A program made the translations under genes and the position numbers. Positions 15,861 to 23,909 of a stretch of DNA of 46,009 bases are shown here, in pieces. The notes under the pieces were generated by a model, which saw only the letters and a program-made list of their open reading frames with translations, was not told where the DNA came from and made no database searches. The first letter of the stretch is position 1. Each line of letters opens with the position of its first letter. Origin of the DNA: Bacteroidales bacterium (GTDB taxonomy: Bacteria; Bacteroidota; Bacteroidia; Bacteroidales; UBA932); NCBI GenBank assembly GCA_029007435.1, contig JAQXHU010000036.1, positions 1 through 46,009 of the forward strand, written 5' to 3'.

Positions 15861-15925
15861 CAAATTTAACGATTTTTACCGAAATACCCCGCAAAATAAG
15901 GGAAGAAGTGTGCAATTAATTTGCA
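15861..15925 (-). promoter_or_regulatory. Operon promoter -7 box and possible WYL operator
   Basis: TAAATTTG on the minus strand (15868-15861) matches the -7 consensus and would give a leader of about 18 nt before the WYL ATG. A TTTG lies 23 nt upstream, slightly farther than the usual 19-21. Further upstream, TGCAATTAATTTGCA (15911-15925) is a small dyad (TGCAA/TTGCA) that could be an operator. Confidence 0.5.
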
Positions 15926-16041
15926 TAGGCACTTTTTATAACGGTTCGGATAGCAATCTTTGTCTATGTATTACAATGATTTGGAGGAGGGATGCTGTGA
16001 CTGTTGTCTTTCACTGTCAGGAGGATATCAGTAAAAATGCT

Positions 16042-16049
16042 TAACTTTG
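16042..16049 (+). promoter_or_regulatory. Promoter -7 box for the divergent two-gene module
   Basis: TAACTTTG fits TAnnTTTG and lies about 60 nt before the ATG at 16111. No -33 TTTG is seen at the standard spacing. Confidence 0.4.
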
Positions 16050-16110
16050 TAATTGTTATTGTTACCCAGCATTTACATCGTGTACATTCATCATTACTTC
16101 ACATTGTAGT

Positions 16111-17106
16111 ATGGCGAATTTTGTGTTTTACAAATACCGGTTCGAGAAGACGGACGAAAGGACCTTATTTGACCAGGAGACAGGCGAAGAACTTACCGAA
16201 TCTTCCATCAATGAAAAGTTTGCTGCAGACCTTGCGAGCAAGGCAGAGAAACGCAACAGCCTGAACCTTTATGACATCAAAGCAGACAAGCAGGGCGTGA
16301 CAGCTCCGGAAAGCTATGCCAATGATATTCGGCGTTACGATAGTGGCATCGCCCTTCTTGATGTACGTAATAACAAGCACAAGAATGTGATGCCCATTGA
16401 CAAAATGCAGGCAGAACAGATTGGCCACTATCCCTATTGTCTGGTGATTATTGATACTCGACCCGACTGCCGTGCTATACTGGTACAACAGAAGGCGGAT
16501 GCGTTCAAGAGCCCGGATGCCGTCATGGGGCTTATCGCCGACTACTGCACAAGGGAGCTGGGGCTGGCTATGTTGGGATGGAAGTTTGTGACCGAGAAGC
16601 GTCTCTGCTTGGGCTCAATATGGGATATTGTCAAGACGCGCACCACGCAGGGACAGGATAGGGTGCGATCACTGAGCATCGTTCTAACTGGCAAGAAACC
16701 GAATGAAAACAATGAGGTAGACAAGGCTCTTCAGATGGTTTTGGAGAAACTGGCTGCGCCGGAAGGGGAGTTAAAGCTGACTTCGGATGATGCGGCCAAA
16801 AAGATTCTGGATGACACGAAGGAGGATGTGCGCAACACGGTAGATATGCTCATCGAGAACAAGTATAGCATGAAGATAAGCTTTGACAAATCCGGTTCCG
16901 TGGAATATGGCAAGGAGGCAGCAGCGGTTTATGGTATTGCTGACACTGTGTGCGAAGAATTTGAGAATGGCACTATGGTGATGATGGACGACGGCTCGTC
17001 TGGCTTCAATATTAAGATCTGGCTTGATACGCTTATGCCTGAAGACGGAGCACATACCTATGTGGAGCCTGAACTGAAAAAGAAAAATGGCCGAGGAAAG
17101 AAATAA
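16111..17106 (+). CDS. Hypothetical protein, 331 aa, first gene of an unknown two-gene module
   Basis: I do not recognise this protein. It starts MANFVFYKYRFEKTDERTLF and appears soluble, with alternating beta strands and helices (GHYPYCLVIIDTRPDCRAIL, GLAMLGWKF). A charged middle follows (about 205-245), and the C-terminus is basic (ELKKKNGRGKK). No nuclease, ATPase or membrane motif is evident. It is transcribed divergently from the WYL-led R-M operon, and its 3' end overlaps the next gene by 20 nt, so the two proteins probably act together. Position beside the R-M operon suggests an accessory or defence-island role, which is inference from context only. Confidence 0.75.
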   Translation: MANFVFYKYRFEKTDERTLFDQETGEELTESSINEKFAADLASKAEKRNSLNLYDIKADKQGVTAPESYANDIRRYDSGIALLDVRNNKHKNVMPIDKMQAEQIGHYPYCLVIIDTRPDCRAILVQQKADAFKSPDAVMGLIADYCTRELGLAMLGWKFVTEKRLCLGSIWDIVKTRTTQGQDRVRSLSIVLTGKKPNENNEVDKALQMVLEKLAAPEGELKLTSDDAAKKILDDTKEDVRNTVDMLIENKYSMKISFDKSGSVEYGKEAAAVYGIADTVCEEFENGTMVMMDDGSSGFNIKIWLDTLMPEDGAHTYVEPELKKKNGRGKK

Positions 17107-17902
17107 TAAGTTGTTGGAGTCGCCCCTGTATACATTTGTTGCGAAGGGGTGGGTCAAGTGGTCACAGAAGATTGTGTCGCTCCAGGCAGGGGAGGAGGAC
17201 TTCCTTCTTTACTTGGTGTGGGCGTTGGACACAATCAAAGAACAGGATGTCGGAATAAACGCCGGACTTAGGGACCGTGTGTACACAGGTTTAAGGGACC
17301 ATTTTATAAGCCAGCACTTCGCTTCAAACAAACCGGACCTGGACTACCTTACAAATCTGGTTTGCGCGGCAGCGCTCGCCTGTTTCGGGCTGACCCTGAC
17401 GGATTCGCAGGAGAATCAGAAGATATATAGCGAGTTGGTGTCCGGCTTCGGTGAGCACTGGAAAGACATCAAAGACTTGAAATCAAGTGCCGATATGGAC
17501 TCGAGTGCACCGGAATTGAAAGAATGGGCCGTGGCGTATATGGCGAGTGACCATTTTTCAACGTATAATGATGTAATTGATTGGAATAACGACGATATGG
17601 CAGAGGTATTAATACATAGAGCAAGCTCTTTTGATAAGGTGGATCTTTACCGGGTTATTATGGCTCTGTATGAGATAGGAGCCTTCGAATCAGTTGAAGG
17701 AAAACTTACCAAGACAAAGGTCTTCAAGGCTTTTGGGGACATGCTTGGAGATGATTTCAGCGACTTTCAGAATAATCTTTCAGCTGGCAGCACGCATAAA
17801 AACGACATAGATATTTTTAAGCGTCTCGAGGAAGGCCTTGAGCAATTTGAGACGAAAAAGGATAAGAAACTCGAGCGGCAGGGTAAGCAGAAGAGACGAT
17901 AA
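17087..17902 (+). CDS. Hypothetical protein, 271 aa, second gene of the unknown module
   Basis: A soluble, mostly helical protein. The first half has moderately hydrophobic helices (FLLYLVWALDTI, NLVCAAALACFGLTLTD) that do not look like membrane spans. The C-terminal part (about 190-271) contains VDLYRVIMALYEIGAFESVE...KAFGDMLGDDFSDFQNNLS. This resembles a C-terminal module seen in some Bacteroidetes RteC-like and accessory proteins; the likeness is weak and from memory. A basic tail ends the protein (KDKKLERQGKQKRR). It starts inside the end of the previous gene (20-nt overlap), implying translational coupling, and ends at a strong hairpin shared with the convergent DUF3987 gene. Confidence 0.75.
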   Translation: MAEERNNKLLESPLYTFVAKGWVKWSQKIVSLQAGEEDFLLYLVWALDTIKEQDVGINAGLRDRVYTGLRDHFISQHFASNKPDLDYLTNLVCAAALACFGLTLTDSQENQKIYSELVSGFGEHWKDIKDLKSSADMDSSAPELKEWAVAYMASDHFSTYNDVIDWNNDDMAEVLIHRASSFDKVDLYRVIMALYEIGAFESVEGKLTKTKVFKAFGDMLGDDFSDFQNNLSAGSTHKNDIDIFKRLEEGLEQFETKKDKKLERQGKQKRR

Positions 17903-17906
17903 AACA

Positions 17907-17934
17907 AAGGGCGGGGTTCTAATTCCTCGCCCTT
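17907..17934. terminator. Bidirectional terminator hairpin
   Basis: Arms AAGGGCGGGG (17907-17916) and CCTCGCCCTT (17925-17934) pair over 10 bp with one G-T pair and an 8-nt loop. It lies between the convergent ends of the two-gene module and the DUF3987 gene and is followed by T-rich sequence on the plus strand. Confidence 0.7.
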
Positions 17935-17939
17935 GTTTG

Positions 17940-19781
17940 TTACTGGATTTTCTTGTACTTGCCGTGCACTATGTTTTCTAACCGGCCTTCATCGCACCAT
18001 CGTCGGATTGTTCTGTCAATTGACTTTGGATTCAGCCCGAGCTGCTCTGCAAGCTGAGAGTAAGCCTTGCGGTCAAACTCTGCAGGCAGGCTCTCGAAGA
18101 ACTGCTCCTTCAGCCGATTACGACTGCCCCTTGTGGTGGCTATGGGCTGCGGCGAGGAGGGGAGTGTACTGAATACCTTAGCATTGTGCTGGATGAGGAC
18201 GCTTGCTATGGTCTTAGCTGTCTTGTAATCGATGTCCAGGCAGGTGATGTCATCCTCGAAGGCTCCATCCTCAATAAGGCGCAGGACTGAGAGGCACATA
18301 GCAATGCGGAACATGATTACACCCAGGCGTCGAACTGATGCAACGAATTACTCACCATATTCTTCAACATAGTCGGCTTGGAATGCATCGAAAGTGGCGT
18401 TGAAATCCTCCTCCTGCTTAATGGTGAAGCGGAATTTGAGGTCGTGGTCGAGACCCTGAAGAATCTTGAACAGATCCTGATAGTCGGTACCCAGCTTCTG
18501 GAAGTATTCGTCCAGAGTGCCATCCATACTGTTGTCGAACACGTTGTTCCAGATTAGCCGAGTGTTCAGGTAGTAGAAGGCAAAACGGCTGAATAAACCG
18601 TTCTCGGCATCCGTGATGAGGTTCAGGATCTGGCGAGGCGTGCCGGTGAGCAGCGTGGAGAGCTTGGGATGCTTGAGATTGACGTATTCTCGGTCCTTGC
18701 GGCGGATATAGGAGATTGTCTCGTGGTGGAAGGCTTTGCGGAAACCGTCACTATAGTTGCCGTAGTCGGAACCAAAGGTGTTGGCAAGCGTGTCGCCCTC
18801 GGTTTCGAACATCAACCCCTCACCTCCATTGTCTGACAATACCTGGTAGACCGCAGTTGCACTGCTGTTCGCCGGTATGAAGAGCATACGTAGGGGCGGT
18901 TCCTCGGGCTTCTCCATCGTGGCCTTCTTCTTTCCGGCAGCGTTGTACTCGGCCATCTTTTGCTTATACTCCATAACTTCGGCCTCGTTGATCTCACGGA
19001 GGCGTTCGTGGATAGGCTCGACAAGGTATCGGCAGAGCGTGAGGCGACCTTTGCCGGAAGATGCCCGTGCGGCGACGAAAAGGAAGAGGTTGGGATATAC
19101 GATTCGTTTGTCGTAGACCCCGCAGATATGTGGCATACAAGCCGAAAGGACTGTCAGGGAGCCGAGGAGAAGGATGTCAGCATCGTGTTCAGAGTTACTG
19201 ATGGCCACAATCTTCTGCAGGAATTCCGGCAGATTGTCCTTGACCTGTTGGCTGAACGTGGGCATCAATGGTTCGTCCTCCATATCCGCAGTTTCAGCAG
19301 AATCCGCAATATCCGCATTTTGGTTTTGTGCAGATATGGGGGTGATGGAATCCGCAGAATGACTCTGTGCGGATTTTGCATAAGTTGCAGATTTTGCGGA
19401 TATGGGACGGGTGCTGACGCTGACGCCCGCATCCTTGGCCTTCTGAAAGAAGGTCTTGATGGTGACGCCGGTGCCGTGTGAGCGCATACACTTGTCGTAT
19501 TGGCGGTCACATTCTGCCTGGTCATAACCAGCGTTGAAGCGACTGATACGGTGGAAATAGTCCCGCCCGGACTCGCCGAGGGCATCGGAAAGAGCGAAAC
19601 CTATCTCCAGCCAGTTGTCGTACCCGGCGGTGATGTCGGTATGCGCTGCTTCAATACGCTGGGTAACGAGTTCGATGTCGTCAGCCAGGTCGCCCGATGC
19701 AGGAGCTGGGCTGGGATTGAGTGGAGCTGGAGCCGGTGACGTTGGCATCCAGTCGTTTGGATTGAAAGTATTTTCTGCCAT
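17940..19781 (-). pseudogene. Primase-associated DUF3987 protein, interrupted by one in-frame stop
   Basis: The first part (19781-18348, 477 aa) holds a PriCT-2-like segment (NWLEIGFALSDALGESGRDY), a linker rich in Ala, Ser and Asp, and a DUF3987 ATPase-like core with a P-loop-like ASSGKGRL. It ends at a TAA (18350-18348) after VEEYGE. The same frame, without any shift, continues FVASVRRLGVIMFRIAMCLS and on to a stop at 17940, which is the expected DUF3987 C-terminus, so a single nonsense codon splits a gene of about 613 codons. The downstream part could start at an ATG at 18314. Such proteins act with the BT4734-like gene in replication of Bacteroidetes mobile elements. The two halves may still work together, be read through, or be inactive; a sequencing error is also possible. 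Confidence 0.82.
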
Positions 19782-19786
19782 TTTAT

Positions 19787-20716
19787 TCAGATAAACAATG
19801 GGTTAATGTAGGCGTTCGGATCATAGGGCAGGAAACAGGGACGGGAAATGTCCTTGCCTGACTTGTCAATCTGAACACCGTAGGACTTGAAAATATATCC
19901 ATCAACAGCGCGGAAGAAATCAGTGTGAGACATTGAGCCCCGATTGATTTCTATAATCCACTTGATGCCGTCGCCGGACGGACTGCGGAAAAGGAGCGCC
20001 GTGTCGAAGTACTTGTCTTGTTTCAGCTTTGAGAACAGCTCCTCGAGGCCGGAAACGTGGTCAAAATCGACGCACAGCAGGTTGGACACAGTCTTTACCG
20101 TATCGTTGCTGCGAACGTCAAATTCGCCGCAAAACGTGGCATAGGCGAAGTGTGATTGCTTGTAGAGCGCGGCCTTCTTCTTGTCGGAGATGGCTCGCAG
20201 GGCAAGCGTCTGCTCCTTAACGTAAGGCCCCACAATGTAATTGTACGCATCCAGGATGGTAATGCTCTTGAAAGCGAACTTGTTGGTGATGGGAGCCTTG
20301 AAGAATGAGAACTTCGGTCCTTTTTCGACTCGTACTTGCGGTGCATTCGCGTACTGGGATGATGCGGCGTCCAGATGGAGGTACATCTCGCGGTTAAGTG
20401 TCTCCAGTAGTTCCTGCCCGGTCTGATGGTAGTAGAGGGCTGCGAAATCCAGCGCGTCGCCGTCCGGTATGCTACCGAACTGATCCTTGTGGTGAGCCGT
20501 CTCGTCGGAGAGCTTAGCTGAAGGATCATTCTTGTCATACCAGATGTGCAGGGATTGAACGCCCCCGGCGAAAGGGTTGCGGACGATGCCGCAATCCCTG
20601 CCGGTGACTTTCATGACGACCTCTCCTGGGTAGAACAGACGCAGGATGTGTGCGTATATGTCCACGCCCCAGTGGGTCTTGCGGAGTACTGACTCTCGGT
20701 TAATCGTCTTTTCCAT
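19787..20716 (-). CDS. BT4734/BF3469-like replication protein (VirE N-terminal-like)
   Basis: 309 aa from the ATG at 20716 (MEKTINRES). The frame is open further upstream, but that portion overlaps the preceding HTH gene and has unlike composition. The middle contains LLCVDFDHVSGLEEL and RSPSGDGIKWIIEI, the acidic and glycine-rich signatures typical of the primase-like BT4734 N-terminal family in Bacteroidetes integrative elements. These proteins always sit next to a PriCT/DUF3987 partner, as here (5-nt gap). Together they are thought to prime replication of the excised element. It overlaps the upstream HTH gene by 17 nt, consistent with one transcript. Confidence 0.82.
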   Translation of the reverse strand: MEKTINRESVLRKTHWGVDIYAHILRLFYPGEVVMKVTGRDCGIVRNPFAGGVQSLHIWYDKNDPSAKLSDETAHHKDQFGSIPDGDALDFAALYYHQTGQELLETLNREMYLHLDAASSQYANAPQVRVEKGPKFSFFKAPITNKFAFKSITILDAYNYIVGPYVKEQTLALRAISDKKKAALYKQSHFAYATFCGEFDVRSNDTVKTVSNLLCVDFDHVSGLEELFSKLKQDKYFDTALLFRSPSGDGIKWIIEINRGSMSHTDFFRAVDGYIFKSYGVQIDKSGKDISRPCFLPYDPNAYINPLFI

Positions 20717-21083
20717 AGCGCTCACGGATTTTGAACATAACGTAATTGCTACGGAGAACACGCTCGAGGTCACGCTTGAGATACCAGATCTTATTGCCGA
20801 TCTTGGTGTAGGGGATTGTGCCATTGCTGCGGAGCGTCTGTAGAGTGCGTGCGCTGATGTGCAGTTTCTGCATCACTACCTGGCCGTCGATCCAATCTTC
20901 AAGAAACGCACGGTCGCAAAGGCAATCTATCTGCTCGTCGGTAAGGTCATCGAGGCTGATAATCTTGCGCTTGAGCAATTCTTCTTGGATGAAAGGGCAC
21001 TGTCGAAGAACCCTGGCAAAATCATCTTTGGGGTTGGCCGCTATCGCAACCATAATGTCCCGGATGTGCTTAGGCTCGCTCAT
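20700..21083 (-). CDS. Small helix-turn-helix protein (excisionase-like), 127 aa
   Basis: The C-terminal half carries a MerR/excisionase-like winged HTH (VVMQKLHISARTLQTLRSNG, then I-P-Y-T-K-I-G-N-K-I-W-Y and a recognition wing). The N-terminal half is helical. Such proteins usually follow the integrase in Bacteroidetes integrative elements and regulate excision or replication genes. Its ATG overlaps the stop of the previous HTH gene by 4 nt (ATGA), so the two are coupled. Confidence 0.8.
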   Translation of the reverse strand: MSEPKHIRDIMVAIAANPKDDFARVLRQCPFIQEELLKRKIISLDDLTDEQIDCLCDRAFLEDWIDGQVVMQKLHISARTLQTLRSNGTIPYTKIGNKIWYLKRDLERVLRSNYVMFKIRERYGKDD

Positions 21084-21430
21084 TTTCCCAGACGTTTACG
21101 GTTGACGTAATCTTCAGCGGCAGACACCATCTCGGCATCAGTCAGCTGACGACCGGAATTCATCCACTCTTCAATCTCGGACCGCTTGAAACTCAGCTTC
21201 TTGCCCTTTTTATAATAGGGTATGAGGCCGTTGCGAATCCAGCCATATACGGTTGGTGCAGCAGGATGATCTGGCAGGAACGCTTGGAGTTCCTTGACGT
21301 CCATCCACTTGTTGGCGGGCTCGGGCTGTGGCGTTGACAATCGCTCGTCAATCACTCGCCTGAGGCTCTTCACTTCTTCAACCAGTGTTGCTACAACACC
21401 GGGAAGGTCATCGAACTTATATTCTGACAT
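21080..21430 (-). CDS. Small helix-turn-helix protein (excisionase-like), 116 aa
   Basis: An N-terminal helix (about 8-30, VVATLVEEVKSLRRVIDE) that may dimerise is followed by an excisionase-type winged HTH (about 42-95: MDVKELQAFLPD...VYGWIRNGLIPYYKKGKK, then LSFKRSEIEEWM). This is the usual second helix-turn-helix protein of Bacteroidetes elements. It is first in a run of HTH, HTH, BT4734-like and DUF3987 genes. Its start codon sits inside a perfect 9-bp inverted repeat (21426-21448), suggesting regulation at this point. Confidence 0.8.
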   Translation of the reverse strand: MSEYKFDDLPGVVATLVEEVKSLRRVIDERLSTPQPEPANKWMDVKELQAFLPDHPAAPTVYGWIRNGLIPYYKKGKKLSFKRSEIEEWMNSGRQLTDAEMVSAAEDYVNRKRLGK

Positions 21431-21448
21431 AAAAACATGTTTTATGTC
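21426..21448 (-). promoter_or_regulatory. Perfect 9-bp dyad over a start codon
   Basis: Arms GACATAAAA (21426-21434) and TTTTATGTC (21440-21448) surround a 5-nt centre. The ATG of the downstream HTH gene (21430-21428) lies within one arm. It could be an operator or an RNA hairpin hiding the start codon. Confidence 0.45.
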
Positions 21449-21489
21449 GCGAGTCGTTCTTTCTTTTGGCGCCTTATATTACAAAGAAA

Positions 21490-21514
21490 GCCCACGACTG
21501 TTTAATTCGTGGGC
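21490..21514 (-). terminator. Terminator hairpin after the integrase
   Basis: Perfect arms GCCCACGA (21490-21497) and TCGTGGGC (21507-21514) with a 9-nt loop. On the minus strand the stem is followed by TTTCTTTG. It lies about 65 nt beyond the integrase stop and would separate integrase transcription from the HTH-replication operon. Confidence 0.65.
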
Positions 21515-21577
21515 AAATATGAATGTATATTTTTGGCTGATTCCTATACTACAATTGTAGTACAATACGATTTTTTA

Positions 21578-22726
21578 TCATTTTCCGTCGGATTCCTTCT
21601 TTTCCTCGGTCTTGGTGCTTGTCACCTCCTTAATCTTTATCACTTCCGCAGCCTCACGTTTCTTCTTGTCTATGAGGTCGGCGTAGATTTGGGTTGTACT
21701 GACGTTCTTATGGGTAAGCATCTTGCTGACAGTGTAGATGTCGGCTCCACCAGCAATGAGCTGCGTGGCGTAGGTGTGTCGGAAGCAGTGGAAGGTGATG
21801 TACTTGGTGATACCCGCCTGTTTGAGCCAGGGATTCAGGTAAGTGTTGACCATGTTACGGGAAAGACCTTTGAAAACAAGTCCGGATGAAGGTGGGCCAC
21901 ATAGCGCAAGTGCCTCTTCGCTTATGGGGATTGTCGCTTCCGTGTCAGTCTTCTCGGTGCAGATTCGGATACACTTGCCGCCGTCCGGGAAATCTCTTAC
22001 ATCGTTCCAGGTTAGCGCGAGGATGTCACTGATTCTCAGACCGGTCAGGCAGCTGAATAAGGATGCTTCCCGTAGAACCGGGAACTCGCAGGGGGTATTG
22101 TAGAGCCGCCTTAATTCATCCATTGTAAGGTATTCACGACGAGTCTCTTTCAGTTCTATCTTATCCAGGTTGTCGTTGATGTTTTCTTTCAGGTAGCCTT
22201 CCTTGTAGGCAGACGCGAGAAATGCCCGGAAGGTGCTCCAATAGCCGGATGCTGAGTTCTGGGAGATCTGGAGTTTCTTGCTATTGAGCCGCTTAGCGGT
22301 AAGCAGGTACTCACGGAACCCATTGCACAGCTCGACATTCAGATCCTTGAAGGCGCATTTGCCGTGGACGAACTTGTTGAAATGGTCATAAGCGCCAAGC
22401 CATTTCGGCCCCTTGGTGAGCATCAGGGAGTAGAAGTACTCTACAGCATCCATCTTGGCCTTGCTCTTGTCGATGAAGCCATACTGCTCGTTGATAAGCG
22501 ACAACTCTCGCTGGGCACGGATAGCCTCGGCTTGTTTCAGCTTGGTGGCGTTGATACGGCGCTCTTGTGCGGTACGCGGGCTCTTCATAATGTAGATGCC
22601 CAAGTATTCCCGCCGGCTCTCTTCTCCAGTGCGGGGATTTTTGATGGCGGGGTAGAAGTCCAGGTAGAGGGATACCTTCCCGCTGGGGTATTCACGTTTG
22701 CGAAGTGTTACTTTTGTGCTGCCCAT
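21578..22726 (-). CDS. int: Tyrosine recombinase / integrase
   Basis: 382 aa from the ATG at 22726 (a TTG three codons upstream is less likely). It has an N-terminal arm-binding domain (about 1-80), a SAM-like core-binding domain (about 95-190) and a catalytic domain with the full set R231 (LTGLRISD), K259, H313-x-x-R316 (HCFRHTYA), H339 (THKN) and Tyr348 (QIYADL). It catalyses site-specific insertion and excision of the element, presumably at the nearby mnmE 3' end. It lies 5 nt after the stop of the four-HTH gene, so both share the promoter at 23767-23799. All catalytic residues are present. Confidence 0.93.
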   Translation of the reverse strand: MGSTKVTLRKREYPSGKVSLYLDFYPAIKNPRTGEESRREYLGIYIMKSPRTAQERRINATKLKQAEAIRAQRELSLINEQYGFIDKSKAKMDAVEYFYSLMLTKGPKWLGAYDHFNKFVHGKCAFKDLNVELCNGFREYLLTAKRLNSKKLQISQNSASGYWSTFRAFLASAYKEGYLKENINDNLDKIELKETRREYLTMDELRRLYNTPCEFPVLREASLFSCLTGLRISDILALTWNDVRDFPDGGKCIRICTEKTDTEATIPISEEALALCGPPSSGLVFKGLSRNMVNTYLNPWLKQAGITKYITFHCFRHTYATQLIAGGADIYTVSKMLTHKNVSTTQIYADLIDKKKREAAEVIKIKEVTSTKTEEKKESDGK

Positions 22727-22731
22727 AATAG

Positions 22732-23634
22732 TCAACTACTTTTTCTGTTTGCGAGTATGTTGTCAACGTCTTCACGGATGAAATATACGAAATTTCCGCG
22801 TTTTATCCGAGGGACCTTGTGTTCTTTAAAGACACAGTAGAGGTGATTGCGGGAAAGTCCGTATTTATCAGTGATTTCCGCCATCGTGTAATAGAGGTCT
22901 TTCTCCACGTTCAGGCCCCTCGCTTCGTCCCAGTGGGTCTTGGAGATATAGGTGATGTTGTTCTTCTTCATTTTGGGTATCTTATGCTCCCGGATGAAGT
23001 CGCTGATGGACTCCGTACGCATTCCGGTAGCGGTACGGACCTCGTCGAAGGTGTACCACTCGGTGATGTGCGTGTAGTCCTGATTGGAGAACAGGCGATG
23101 CATCACGTCCCGGTCATAGAAGCCGAGGGTACCAATCATGTGGGTCTTGATTCCGCGCTTCTTGAGCACGGAATAGAACCAGCTATAGGTGACATCGTAC
23201 TTTTCCATTACCTGTTCTCTTGTCATCCATTTGCCCAGATCGTCGCCAGGTCCCTGGATGGGGTTGCTAACATTGTAGTCTTCTGCTCGCTTGGCGGCCA
23301 CTTTCTCCAGGTCTTCACGGGCAATGCGGACGGTCCGGAGCGAGAAGCGTTTCAGAGGGATGTCGTTCTCCTTGATAATCTTGTACAAGGTGTTCCGCGA
23401 CATCTGGAGGAGTCGGGCGGCATCTGCAATGGTGAGGAAGTTTTTGTCAAGCAGGGCGAGACGTTCTCGCTCCCGGACATCATCCCCAAGATTCTGAAGC
23501 CGTTCATCGCGCAGCTTGTGCTTTTTGCTCAAGTTTGCGCATCTGGGGGAGCAGTAGCGAGTGACTGCGAAGTGGGATTCGAACTGGCATCCGCACTGCT
23601 CACAAACATTGAGGTAGAGTCTCTGCGTGTCCAT
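22732..23634 (-). CDS. DNA-binding protein with a zinc finger and four tandem winged HTH domains
   Basis: 300 aa. The N-terminus has four cysteines spaced as a zinc ribbon (C11, C14, C28, C32). Four similar excisionase-type winged HTH units follow: about 66-113 (LTIADAARLLQMSRNTLYKI), 136-183 (MTREQVMEKYDVTYSWFYSV), 193-238 (YTFDEVRTATGMRTESISDF) and 248-293 (YTMAEITDKYGLSRNHLYCV). Each ends in a short basic wing and a R/D-E-D-hydrophobic helix. It sits directly upstream of the integrase in one transcript, and its own leader contains four 10-bp tandem iterons (23678-23717). It probably controls integrase expression or acts as a directionality factor. An array of four such units is unusual in my experience; single units are the norm. 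Confidence 0.85.
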   Translation of the reverse strand: MDTQRLYLNVCEQCGCQFESHFAVTRYCSPRCANLSKKHKLRDERLQNLGDDVRERERLALLDKNFLTIADAARLLQMSRNTLYKIIKENDIPLKRFSLRTVRIAREDLEKVAAKRAEDYNVSNPIQGPGDDLGKWMTREQVMEKYDVTYSWFYSVLKKRGIKTHMIGTLGFYDRDVMHRLFSNQDYTHITEWYTFDEVRTATGMRTESISDFIREHKIPKMKKNNITYISKTHWDEARGLNVEKDLYYTMAEITDKYGLSRNHLYCVFKEHKVPRIKRGNFVYFIREDVDNILANRKSS

Positions 23635-23677
23635 AGGGGTACTTGCGCAGCATAGTCTACTTTCTGCCGGTTTTCAA

Positions 23678-23717
23678 TGTTCAACGATGTTCAAGGTTGT
23701 TCAACGTTGTTCAATCC
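23678..23717. repeat. Four tandem 10-bp iterons (TGTTCAAnnn)
   Basis: Units start at 23678, 23688, 23698 and 23708: TGTTCAACGA, TGTTCAAGGT, TGTTCAACGT, TGTTCAATCC. A partial TTTTCAA precedes them at 23671. The 10-bp period is one helical turn, so a protein would see all copies on one face of the DNA. They lie between the promoter (23767-23799) and the start (23634) of the four-HTH gene: likely binding sites for that protein, or integrase arm sites. Confidence 0.75.
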
Positions 23718-23757
23718 AACGAGAAGTTGCGCCTGAAGGTCGGTGACCAAGAACCCT

Positions 23758-23799
23758 TTTGTACCGCAAAGGTACAAATAAGGTACAAATACCGACAAA
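23758..23799 (-). promoter_or_regulatory. Promoter of the integration module, with dyad and direct repeats
   Basis: On the minus strand, -33 TTTG (23799-23796) and -7 TACCTTTG (23774-23767) are separated by 21 nt, a textbook Bacteroidetes promoter. Inverted arms TTTGTACC (23758-23765) and GGTACAAA (23771-23778) overlap the -7 box, and GGTACAAATA is repeated at 23771 and 23782. These may be operator or recombination-accessory sites. Confidence 0.65.
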
Positions 23800-23909
23800 T
23801 AAGTTAAGAAATGCATCGAATTTTAACTGTTACACATAAGTCCTCTGAATCGCTAACGAGGTGAGTATCAGTTAGAATCCGATGATTTTCGTAATTTATT
23901 GATAATCAA

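Noticed and set aside
16105..16112. TTGTAGTA matches half of the palindrome at 21547-21562
   Set aside because: An 8-base match alone is not significant, and the other half-site is absent.
23678..23717. Short tandem repeats as a possible CRISPR array
   Set aside because: Period of 10 bp without spacers and no cas genes; fits protein-binding iterons.
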